Assembly: GCF_001942345.1 (NCBI RefSeq) | Contig: NZ_MKKI01000010.1 | Location: 1 to 40,621, forward strand | Length of the DNA stretch: 40,621 bases | From: Corynebacterium sp. CNJ-954 | GTDB taxonomy: Bacteria > Actinomycetota > Actinomycetes > Mycobacteriales > Mycobacteriaceae | Direction: 5' to 3' | Part shown: positions 34,038-40,621 of the stretch, one piece after another | How the letters are laid out: each line of letters begins with the position of its first letter | How positions within the stretch are numbered: position 1 is the stretch's first letter | The notes under the pieces: model-generated | Databases searched by the model: none | Told to the model about the DNA's origin: nothing | Seen by the model: the letters and a program-made list of their open reading frames with translations, nothing else | Translations under genes and position numbers: made by a program

Positions 34038-34948
34038 CCATCACCCTCACCGACGCAGAAATGTCCTACCCGTGGGTCACCGCCGGAGAAGCAGGTCGCC
34101 GACGAACACCACCGGTGGTGGGACCGGTCACGCTGGAACTCGGCGACGGCGTCGTCGGCCTGGTCGGACGTAACGGCGCCGGCAAGACCACCCTGCTCGG
34201 ACTGCTCGCCGGCCAGCTCAAACCGTCCGTCGGGACGGTCACCAGTGGTGGACGCGACGCCTTCGACGATGCCGTCGTCCTGGAGAACACCAGCTTCACC
34301 GGAGTCGACATCGACTACGCACCGTCCTGGACGGTGCAGGGGATCCTCGACATCTTCGCCCGGAGATACCCGCACTGGAACGCGGACGAGGCGGCCCGCC
34401 TACGCGACGCCTTCGGACTGGTGGAGACATCCACTTACGGCGTACTCTCCCGCGGTCAGCGCACCGCGGTCGGCATCATCGTCGGCCTCGCCTCGCACAC
34501 GCCGGTCACGTTGTTCGACGAACCCTACGTAGGGCTGGACGCACAGTCACGGCGGCTGTTCTACCGCGAGTTGATGGACTCGGTGGAGGCCGATCCTCGT
34601 CTTGTGGTGATCTCGACCCACCACCTGCCTGACCTGGAACGCATCGTCGACCGGGTGCTGGTGCTTGAGCGGGGACAACTGATCCACGACATCGACGCCG
34701 ACGACCTGTCCGGCCGCTTCTACCGGATCACCGGCTCGCAGGCCCGGGTGGACGCCCTGGTCTCCGACGCGCCGGGCCTCACTGTGCTCGAACGGCGTGA
34801 CATGGCCGGCGCAAGCCGGGCAGTCGTGGATCTGGGGAGCGACCGCACTGGTGGCGACGTTCTCCCTCGACAGCTGTCCGACCTCGCCGCCGAGCCGGTT
34901 GACCTGGAGGAGGCCGTGGTCCAGCTGACGGGAGGGGAGACGCCGTGA
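34034..34948 (+). CDS. ABC transporter ATPase, pair 1
   Basis: A 304-aa nucleotide-binding subunit. Walker A GRNGAGKT (45-52), signature LSRGQR, Walker B VTLFDEPYVGLD, and switch His in VISTHH. An unusual conserved stretch between Walker A and the signature (SFTGVDIDYAPSWTVQGILD) recurs in the two later ATPases and marks them as one family. The C-terminal 100 residues form an accessory domain (FYRITGSQARVDALVSDAPG) like that of bacitracin- or YtrB-type ATPases. It overlaps both neighbours (ATGA and GTGA). Its partner is the permease at 34945. Confidence 0.94.
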   Translation: MTITLTDAEMSYPWVTAGEAGRRRTPPVVGPVTLELGDGVVGLVGRNGAGKTTLLGLLAGQLKPSVGTVTSGGRDAFDDAVVLENTSFTGVDIDYAPSWTVQGILDIFARRYPHWNADEAARLRDAFGLVETSTYGVLSRGQRTAVGIIVGLASHTPVTLFDEPYVGLDAQSRRLFYRELMDSVEADPRLVVISTHHLPDLERIVDRVLVLERGQLIHDIDADDLSGRFYRITGSQARVDALVSDAPGLTVLERRDMAGASRAVVDLGSDRTGGDVLPRQLSDLAAEPVDLEEAVVQLTGGETP

Positions 34949-36105
34949 GCCACCCGCCCCTGACCTCCACGACGATGCGCTCACCGTGGGAGCGTCTGCG
35001 TGCTGACCGTCCGCCGAGCACCACACTGGTCTTCCTGCTGCTCATCGTGGTGTTGGCGTTCCTGACGTCATCCACGCTGGTGCAGTTCCACCACGGGTGG
35101 CAGCCGTGGCCGGCCGTGACAGGAGGGATCTTCTTCCCTGCGTTGTCGGTCCTCATGCTGCTGCCCAACCCGGCACGGTACCGCGTGGTGGGGCTGTCCA
35201 TGCGGCAGTGGGTGGTCGACCACGGCATGCTCATCGCCCTTGTGGCGGTCATCCATCTCGCCTGGCCGGTGTGGGCCGTGGCCCGACCGGTGGGCGACGC
35301 GGAACAGGTCCCGGTGTGGGTGCCGGTCCTGCCCGCGGTGGCCATCCTCGGTGTGGTGGTCCTGGTGCTCCGGCACCACCGCCACGTGCTGTCTGGACGG
35401 GCGGTCGGCACCGGGGCGCGCTTCGCAGGTACACCACTGCACTACCGCGTGTTCCTCGCTCGGCGTGGGCCCGTCGCCTGGCGGGTGGTGTACCAGCCGG
35501 TGGGGCTGACAGCACTGGTGACAGTACTTGCGATGCTGATCTGGATAACCTACGACGAGGGCAGCCCAGCTCCGGAAGCTGTCGCGAGTTCCTTCCTGTT
35601 CGCCGCACTGATCACAGCCCCGGTTGTCGCCGCCAGTCGTACGACAGCGATGGCTGTCGGCTTGCCTCGGCGGGTGTGGGTACTGCACAGCCTCGTCGCG
35701 ATCGTCGTACCGCAGGTAGCGCTTGGGTTGCCATCCGCCTATCTGCTGGCAGAGACGAATCCCCATCTGTCCACCGAGCCCCTCCGTCTCGTCATCTACG
35801 CCGGTGTCGTCCTGACCACTGCAGTGGCAGCAGCGGCCTTCGCTGTCAGCGTGTCGTACGAAGACTGGGGCACCGCGATCGCCTGGCTGATCGGATTCGG
35901 ATTCGTCTTCATGGTCGTCGGTGGCTTCGGTTTCAATGCGTCGGACAGCTTGTGGCCGAACCTTAGTGCGCTGATAGGGAACGTTCTTCTTGCCTGGTGT
36001 CTTGTGTCCTACGCCAGGGGAAAAGCAATCCTCGGACAACCGGACTGGACCATGACCAGCATCATCGGCGGGCCACGGAAGCAACGCAACCGACTCGGAA
36101 ACTGA
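34945..36105 (+). CDS. ABC transporter permease, pair 1
   Basis: A 386-aa membrane protein, GTG start overlapping the ATPase stop. About ten hydrophobic spans: STTLVFLLLIVVLAFLTSST, WVVDHGMLIALVAVIHLAWP, PVLPAVAILGVVVLVLRHHR, YAGVVLTTAVAAAAFAVSVS and others. There is no substrate-binding or large extracellular domain. No named family is evident beyond ABC-2-like or actinobacterial ABC permease. It shares overall architecture with the permeases of pairs 2 and 3, but sequence identity by eye is low, so the permeases have diverged more than the ATPases. The stop lies in a 12-bp tandem repeat. Confidence 0.85.
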   Translation: MSHPPLTSTTMRSPWERLRADRPPSTTLVFLLLIVVLAFLTSSTLVQFHHGWQPWPAVTGGIFFPALSVLMLLPNPARYRVVGLSMRQWVVDHGMLIALVAVIHLAWPVWAVARPVGDAEQVPVWVPVLPAVAILGVVVLVLRHHRHVLSGRAVGTGARFAGTPLHYRVFLARRGPVAWRVVYQPVGLTALVTVLAMLIWITYDEGSPAPEAVASSFLFAALITAPVVAASRTTAMAVGLPRRVWVLHSLVAIVVPQVALGLPSAYLLAETNPHLSTEPLRLVIYAGVVLTTAVAAAAFAVSVSYEDWGTAIAWLIGFGFVFMVVGGFGFNASDSLWPNLSALIGNVLLAWCLVSYARGKAILGQPDWTMTSIIGGPRKQRNRLGN

Positions 36106-36132
36106 CCAGGAAGCTGACCAAAAAACTGACAG
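36097..36132. repeat. 12-bp tandem repeat across the permease 1 stop
   Basis: GGAAACTGACCA (36097-36108), GGAAGCTGACCA (36109-36120) and AAAAACTGACAG (36121-36132). The TGA of permease 1 is in the first copy, and each copy carries a TGA in the same frame. The next ribosome-binding site (GGGAGA) follows directly. Confidence 0.7.
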
Positions 36133-36144
36133 GGAGACACCACC

Positions 36145-37056
36145 ATGAAGACACCACACGGAACCACCCTCCCGGACCCGCTCGTCCGGGTGGACAACCT
36201 CGACCGGTCCTTCGGCAGTCGCCACGTCCTCCGGGGACTCACAGTCGACCTGCCGCGGGAAGGCATCGTCGGGCTCGTCGGACGCAACGGCGTCGGGAAG
36301 ACCACCCTGATGGGGATCCTCGCGGGGCAACTCCGCGAGACCGGCGGGACGGCCACTGTTGCCGACGGAGCACCGTTCGACAATGCCGCCGCCATGAACC
36401 AGGTGTGTTTCACCGGCGTCGATGTCCTCTACCCGCCCCAATGGTCTGTCGACACGGTGTTCTCCGTCGCAGCCGCGCGGTACCCGTACTGGGATGACGG
36501 TCTGGCCACTGATCTGCAAGGACGGTTCGGGGTGACACGGTTCGGCAGGATGTCGTCATTGTCGACCGGGCAGCGGTCGCTGGTGAGCATCATCGTCGGG
36601 CTGGCGTCCCGCGCCCCGTTGACCCTGCTGGACGAACCGTACTCGGGGTTGGACGTGCAGAACCGTCGCCTCTTCTACGAGGTGCTCGCCGAGGTCCAGG
36701 AGGATGACCCCCGCTGTCTCGTCCTGTCGACCCATCAGCTCGCGGATGCCGGACGGATCGTCGACCGGCTGCTCATCCTCGGCACCGGCGGCTACCTCAC
36801 CCATGACATCGACGGCGCCGATCTCGGCGACCGGGTCGTCCGCCTCACCGGGAGCACCTCGAGAATGACCGACGTGCTGGACGAGGTGAGGGGCATGCCC
36901 GACATACGCCTGACCGCGATGCGGAACGTCGCCGGCAGCATGTCTGTGGACGTCGACCTGAACGGCGGGACGCTGCCCCACTGGGACGGGGTCACCCGAG
37001 AACGTCTTGGCACGGAGGACGCTGTGATCGCCTTGACCGGGGAGCCGGAATCATGA
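36145..37056 (+). CDS. ABC transporter ATPase, pair 2
   Basis: A 303-aa nucleotide-binding subunit, ATG 36145 behind GGGAGA. Walker A GRNGVGKT (46-53), signature LSTGQR, Walker B LTLLDEPYSGLD, switch His in LSTHQ. It keeps the family stretch VCFTGVDVLYPPQWSVDTVF and the C-terminal accessory domain (VVRLTGSTSRMTDVLDEVRG). The signature has Thr in place of the more usual Gly, Ser or Arg in LSxGQ, which is tolerated. It is clearly paralogous to pair 1 and overlaps the next permease start by 4 bases (ATGA). Confidence 0.94.
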   Translation: MKTPHGTTLPDPLVRVDNLDRSFGSRHVLRGLTVDLPREGIVGLVGRNGVGKTTLMGILAGQLRETGGTATVADGAPFDNAAAMNQVCFTGVDVLYPPQWSVDTVFSVAAARYPYWDDGLATDLQGRFGVTRFGRMSSLSTGQRSLVSIIVGLASRAPLTLLDEPYSGLDVQNRRLFYEVLAEVQEDDPRCLVLSTHQLADAGRIVDRLLILGTGGYLTHDIDGADLGDRVVRLTGSTSRMTDVLDEVRGMPDIRLTAMRNVAGSMSVDVDLNGGTLPHWDGVTRERLGTEDAVIALTGEPES

Positions 37057-38144
37057 CCGGTGTGGCGTTCAGCACTCGTCTGCAGATGTATCCGAAAGCG
37101 GATCAACTCCTGATTATCCTCATGCTACTGGTGGAGATGCCGATACTTCAGCTCGATGGCGGAATAGCAGCAGTGGGATTCACCGCTTTTTTCAGCGGAA
37201 TCGCTCTGTGGGTGGCTGTGCCATCTATCTCCAGGTACCGCGCTTTCGGGATACCGACCCGTCTCTGGATTATCGACACATTAGTTGCGGTCCATGTTGT
37301 CGTCCTCCTTTTCCTCGGACTATGGACTTCCACCGGGGCCGGACCTTGGGGGCTGGTCGGCATCTTGATCGCCGACCTTGCTGTTCTGCTTCGTCTATCT
37401 ATCACTGTATGGCCTGTGGTGCGCGGCGACGACATGGCAGGTAGAGGCGGTTTTCGTAGACCGGCCCCGTCATTTCAGTTGCCGCGTGTCCCGGGGCCAT
37501 TGGCATTGCGATTGGGTTATTTCCCGGTGTCAGTGCTGGCGCTTTCAGTGTCAGTGGTGATTCTTCTGCTGGCCTGGTTTACAAGCATATTCTTCGAAGA
37601 CATTACTGTGATAGGCTCGGCTTTCGCGGTAACTGCCATGACGGTTCCGATTGCATTGAACGTTCTCTCCAGTGGGTATCGTGGATGGACGACTGTCGGA
37701 GCTCCGGCTTTCCGCTGGTTAACTCACGCACATGTCTGCGCGGTACTCCTTGTCGCTGTGATCGCCGTTACATGGGTCCTGACGACGACTTTCACCGGGC
37801 TGGACAGCGGATGGCATGAGACTTCAGCACCAGGAAATCGCGCCGTACTTGTCGCCGCCATGCTGCTCTTGTTGGCTGCACTTATCGTTCGGGGAAGTAT
37901 GGCGGGAAACGGCGGCGTTGTCGGCCTGGTGTTCATGCCGTTGTTTGGGTTCTCCTGGTTGGCCCGGCCTGAGCTCGCTGAATCGCCCCGGCAGGTGTTG
38001 CTGGTTGTTTCAGGACTCCTTGTGCTTACAGTCGTTACGCTGTGGAGCAGTTGCAGGAAAGCGAGGAAGGGGGACGTTCTACACCGACCGGGACCGTTCA
38101 TTGGACGAGACGGTATCTACTACCAACGACAAGGAGCACTGTGA
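37053..38144 (+). CDS. ABC transporter permease, pair 2
   Basis: A 363-aa membrane protein with about ten spans (DQLLIILMLLVEMPILQL, GFTAFFSGIALWVAVPSI, LWIIDTLVAVHVVVLLFLGL, LGYFPVSVLALSVSVVILLL and others) and a short basic cytoplasmic tail. Base use is visibly less GC-rich than in its neighbours, with many A/T third positions, which suggests a different origin or relaxed selection. Its TGA overlaps the ATG of the third ATPase. ABC assignment rests mainly on position and topology. Confidence 0.82.
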   Translation: MTGVAFSTRLQMYPKADQLLIILMLLVEMPILQLDGGIAAVGFTAFFSGIALWVAVPSISRYRAFGIPTRLWIIDTLVAVHVVVLLFLGLWTSTGAGPWGLVGILIADLAVLLRLSITVWPVVRGDDMAGRGGFRRPAPSFQLPRVPGPLALRLGYFPVSVLALSVSVVILLLAWFTSIFFEDITVIGSAFAVTAMTVPIALNVLSSGYRGWTTVGAPAFRWLTHAHVCAVLLVAVIAVTWVLTTTFTGLDSGWHETSAPGNRAVLVAAMLLLLAALIVRGSMAGNGGVVGLVFMPLFGFSWLARPELAESPRQVLLVVSGLLVLTVVTLWSSCRKARKGDVLHRPGPFIGRDGIYYQRQGAL

Positions 38145-39028
38145 TGGCCACATTCTCGCTATGTGACGTACAGAAACGCTACGGCACGTCCGTCGTACTC
38201 ACCGATGTGACCTGCGAACTTCCGCAGGGGCGGGTGCACGGGCTGGTCGGTCCCAACGGTGCCGGCAAGACAACGCTGCTGCGTGCCCTGGCCGGACAGA
38301 TTCCCGTCGAAGGTGAAGTCAGGTTGGGAGGTGAACCGGTCCGGGACAACCAACCCGTCCTCGACCGGATCATCCTCGCCGGAGCGGACGTCCCCTACCC
38401 TGGTCAGATGAAAGTCAGGACCCTGCTGGACCTTGCCGCAGCACGGTGGGGCACCTGGGACAGTGCCTATGCACGCCGCCTGCAGCACATCTTCCGACTT
38501 GACCTCGAGGCACGGTTCGACGCCCTCTCGCGTGGCCAGAAGACACTGGTGGGAGTGGTCATGGGACTGGCGGCGCGGTCCGAGGTGACGTTGCTTGACG
38601 AGCCCTACCTGGGGCTGGACGTCCAGAACCGGGATATTCTCTACCGCGAACTCCTCGACGAGATCGACCGGGACACCGAGGGGGCGCGGACGTTCATCAT
38701 CTCCACCCACCAGGTGGAGGATGCGTCGTTACTCCTCGATTCGGTGATCTTCATCGATGAAGGACGAATAACCGAGGTCATCGATGTCGACGACCTGGTG
38801 TCATCCACCGTGGTGGCCACCGGGACGACAAGTGCCGTCGAAGAGCTTCTCGCAGACATGACGTGTTCTGTCCTGCGGGACGAATCAGTGGCAGGCTCCC
38901 GTCGTGTCGTTCTGGGGCTCGGATCAGACACATCCGAGGTCTTTCGGTCGGCAGACGGGCTGGACGTCCAGATCCGGAATGCCGATCTACCCGAGACGGT
39001 GCTCGTGCGGGGGCGCCGCCATGAGTGA
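38144..39028 (+). CDS. ABC transporter ATPase, pair 3
   Basis: A 294-aa nucleotide-binding subunit. I chose ATG 38144, behind AAGGAG and overlapping the permease stop; a longer frame to 38042 lies inside the permease gene and is not protein-like. Walker A GPNGAGKT (36-43), signature LSRGQK, Walker B VTLLDEPYLGLD, switch His in ISTHQ. The family stretch is present but shortened (LAGADVPYPGQMKVRTLLDL). The C-terminal accessory domain (TGTTSAVEELLADMTCSVLR) resembles those of pairs 1 and 2. The next start lies 8 bases inside its end. Confidence 0.94.
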   Translation: MATFSLCDVQKRYGTSVVLTDVTCELPQGRVHGLVGPNGAGKTTLLRALAGQIPVEGEVRLGGEPVRDNQPVLDRIILAGADVPYPGQMKVRTLLDLAAARWGTWDSAYARRLQHIFRLDLEARFDALSRGQKTLVGVVMGLAARSEVTLLDEPYLGLDVQNRDILYRELLDEIDRDTEGARTFIISTHQVEDASLLLDSVIFIDEGRITEVIDVDDLVSSTVVATGTTSAVEELLADMTCSVLRDESVAGSRRVVLGLGSDTSEVFRSADGLDVQIRNADLPETVLVRGRRHE

Positions 39029-40256
39029 GGGAACCGGAGCGTCACGCATCGGCGGGGTCTCAGCACGCACCCATCTCGCACTGTGCCTGGCTCAGTTCAG
39101 GACCGAGGCAGCCAGCCGATGGATTCCAGTGGGGCTGTTGCTGATCGTGCACACGGTGATCGTCGACGACATGAGCGGAACCCGGCAGACCGTCATGGCG
39201 GTTCTGTTCGGCCTTGTCGGTGCGCCGACGACCTCGGCATTCACGATGCCCAGTACTCAACTTCGAGCTCTGGGGCTGGGGCAGAGAGCTCAGCAGGTGC
39301 ATGTCATCGCGTCGATCGTTGCAGGAACGGTTCTCTATCTGGTGTGTATAGCCGTGATGTTGGGCGTGTGGCGGCTGCGTGGCGTCGACGTCGGCCCCCG
39401 GTACTGGTTGACTGGCGGAATCGTCGTGATCATGTCGCTCATCAGCATCCTGGTGGGCCTCGGGAAGATCCGACGGGGTGGGGTGGAAGGACCGCAATGG
39501 CTGGTTGCTAACGACGAATGGGCCAGGCTGGCACATCGGCCCCGTGGTCATCTGCTGGTGATGCAGCATATGGCGCGGCGCGGAACTGTCAGTACCATCG
39601 TGGCCTTCTTCCTGGTGATGGTGCCGGGCCAGCTGATCGCACGAGCGCTCTTCGACATCGACCCAGGAACAATCGGCATCGTCCTGACGATCGTCCTCGT
39701 TTTGACGACGGTCTTCTCCCGGGTGGTGCACGCTGAGAGAGCGGCCGAGGTGTGGACGGTGTACGGCGGCGCACCGAAGACCTGGCAGCGCGCGGTGATG
39801 CAGAATATGTGGGCCCTTCCGGTCGCCTACCTGGCGGTGTATCAGGTGGCCTGGCTTATTGAACATGGACTCGACACGATCGGGTGGGGACGTCAGATGC
39901 CGATGCTGCAGCCCACCGGAGGTGGGGACTGGGTGAGGGTAGTAGCAATCGTCGTTTCGTACGGACTGATGACGGTAGCGATGACAACGAGTGTCCTTTC
40001 CATCACAGTGACGAAACGATTCGCAGGGAAACGGATGGTCGCATCGGGGGTCCTGGTGGTCAATGCCGCACTACTGGTGTGGCTCACCTTCAGCTTCGGC
40101 GCAGTGCGACACGGCTGGATCGTGACGCTCTGTTCCCTTGCGGTGATCATGTGGACGGCCGGTGCAGTGGCGGTGTTCTATCGGTCCCGGAGTGCGATGG
40201 AAGTTGGTCAGCAGACCGGAGTGGAGAACTACTTCGGACTCAGTGTGCGTCGGTGA
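39021..40256 (+). CDS. ABC transporter permease, pair 3
   Basis: A 411-aa membrane protein, ATG 39021, the last of the array. About ten spans: RWIPVGLLLIVHTVIVDD, VHVIASIVAGTVLYLVCIAV, YWLTGGIVVIMSLISILVGL, VSTIVAFFLVMVPGQLIARA, VTLCSLAVIMWTAGAVAVFY and others. GTIGIVLTIVLVLTTVFSRV is followed by a charged loop (HAERAAEVWTVYGGAPKTWQ) that could contact an ATPase. The stop is only 17 bp before the first rRNA promoter element, with no terminator between. Confidence 0.84.
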   Translation: MSEGTGASRIGGVSARTHLALCLAQFRTEAASRWIPVGLLLIVHTVIVDDMSGTRQTVMAVLFGLVGAPTTSAFTMPSTQLRALGLGQRAQQVHVIASIVAGTVLYLVCIAVMLGVWRLRGVDVGPRYWLTGGIVVIMSLISILVGLGKIRRGGVEGPQWLVANDEWARLAHRPRGHLLVMQHMARRGTVSTIVAFFLVMVPGQLIARALFDIDPGTIGIVLTIVLVLTTVFSRVVHAERAAEVWTVYGGAPKTWQRAVMQNMWALPVAYLAVYQVAWLIEHGLDTIGWGRQMPMLQPTGGGDWVRVVAIVVSYGLMTVAMTTSVLSITVTKRFAGKRMVASGVLVVNAALLVWLTFSFGAVRHGWIVTLCSLAVIMWTAGAVAVFYRSRSAMEVGQQTGVENYFGLSVRR

Positions 40257-40273
40257 CGTTGTGACCTGGTGTT

Positions 40274-40302
40274 TTGTGTCGTGTGTGTGGGGTGTGTAGA
40301 TT
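40274..40302 (+). promoter_or_regulatory. rRNA operon promoter P1
   Basis: TTGTGT (40274-40279), 17-bp spacer, TAGATT (40297-40302). The position 300 bp or more ahead of the expected 16S start suits a first rRNA promoter. Start by inference near 40309. Confidence 0.5.
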
Positions 40303-40325
40303 AATGCGAGTCAGAGCGACCGACA

Positions 40326-40340
40326 CCGCACAGAGTGCGG
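40326..40340 (+). other. Small hairpin between rRNA promoters
   Basis: CCGCAC (40326-40331), AGA, GTGCGG (40335-40340), a perfect 6-bp stem. It could stop transcription from the ABC operon or fold the P1 leader. No T-run follows. Confidence 0.35.
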
Positions 40341-40411
40341 CAGGAGAACGGCGCTGGCGGACTACTTGAGCTTCGTTGCTTCCTGAGGGCGCGAGGGGCG
40401 CGGGATCGGAT

Positions 40412-40440
40412 TTGCGAATCTGGTTGGGTCGTCGTAGGAT
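40412..40440 (+). promoter_or_regulatory. rRNA operon promoter P2
   Basis: TTGCGA (40412-40417), exactly 17 bp, TAGGAT (40435-40440). A better match to the actinobacterial sigma-A consensus than P1. Start expected near 40447, upstream of the antitermination-like box. Confidence 0.6.
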
Positions 40441-40621
40441 TCAGGGCCTGCCATGCAAGAGATGTGCTGACCGGGTTGGTCGGTGTGTTCGTTGTGTGTG
40501 CGTGTGTTGTTTGAGAACTCAATAGCGTAACAAACCAAGTATTTTTTGTCGCACCGGTTGTGTGGCGCGGTGGTTTGGGATGGTACCGGCAAGCGTGATT
40601 GCTTGTTAAATATTGTTCTTT
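40441..40621 (+). other. rRNA operon leader with antitermination-like box; 16S gene beyond the edge
   Basis: TGTTGTTTGAGAACTCAATA (40505-40524), followed by a T-run near 40541-40547, is the leader motif I know from corynebacterial and mycobacterial rRNA operons (boxA region). CAAGC/GCTTG (40590-40605) forms a small stem of the kind used in 16S precursor processing. No 16S sequence itself is present, so the mature gene should start soon after the window. Confidence 0.8.

Noticed and set aside
1..40621. CRISPR arrays and complete insertion sequences
   Set aside because: No regularly spaced repeat with unique spacers and no transposase with terminal inverted repeats was seen. The tandem repeats present are short and contiguous.

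Overview
The window looks like a high-GC Corynebacteriales chromosome, most likely a Corynebacterium. It carries the mycolate-lineage arabinogalactan enzymes AftA and Emb side by side, a corynebacterial-type gltBD operon, and at the right edge a leader typical of actinobacterial rRNA operons. I could not compute GC or search databases, so species and family names rest on motifs read by eye.

Layout. (1) About 1-4100, minus strand: the integrase end of an integrated mobile element. Reading leftwards it holds a tyrosine integrase, an unknown protein, an excisionase-like wHTH, a DnaB-N-like protein and a P-loop replication ATPase that runs off the left edge. Direct repeats resembling integrase arm sites and a strong inverted repeat mark its right boundary. 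(2) About 4100-8780: accessory DNA of mixed, less GC-rich composition. A divergent TetR regulator faces a coupled operon (97-aa unknown, DUF1275/YoaK membrane protein, SDR dehydrogenase). Two frame-disrupted genes follow, one broken at a run of nine G. (3) About 8780-18960: core genes. These are a secreted L,D-transpeptidase whose signal peptide is out of frame with its catalytic domain, a conserved unknown, gltB-gltD (glutamate synthase), a LysE-type exporter, an S4 RNA-binding protein and a two-domain VOC protein, closed by a large hairpin terminator. (4) About 18989-26393, minus strand: a secreted GH25 muramidase, then a tight cluster (AbiEi-like/DUF559 protein, M13 metallopeptidase, single-pass membrane protein, PrsW-type membrane protease, small secreted protein). 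The small protein and the muramidase share an identical-length array of three 24-residue repeats. (5) About 26536-33465, minus strand: emb, aftA and a NYN-domain protein. (6) 33663-40256, plus strand: a YtrA-type GntR regulator followed by three consecutive ATPase-permease ABC pairs, all overlapping or closely packed. (7) 40257-40621: tandem promoters and leader of an rRNA operon whose 16S gene lies beyond the window.

How the genes fit together. Much of the core is envelope biology: arabinan synthesis (aftA, emb), peptidoglycan cross-linking and hydrolysis (L,D-transpeptidase, GH25), and membrane or secreted proteases (PrsW, M13). The GntR/ABC array resembles regulated drug- or envelope-stress ABC systems, but three paralogous pairs in one operon is unusual. 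The two signals I rate highest are the shared 24-residue repeat module and the triplicated ABC array.
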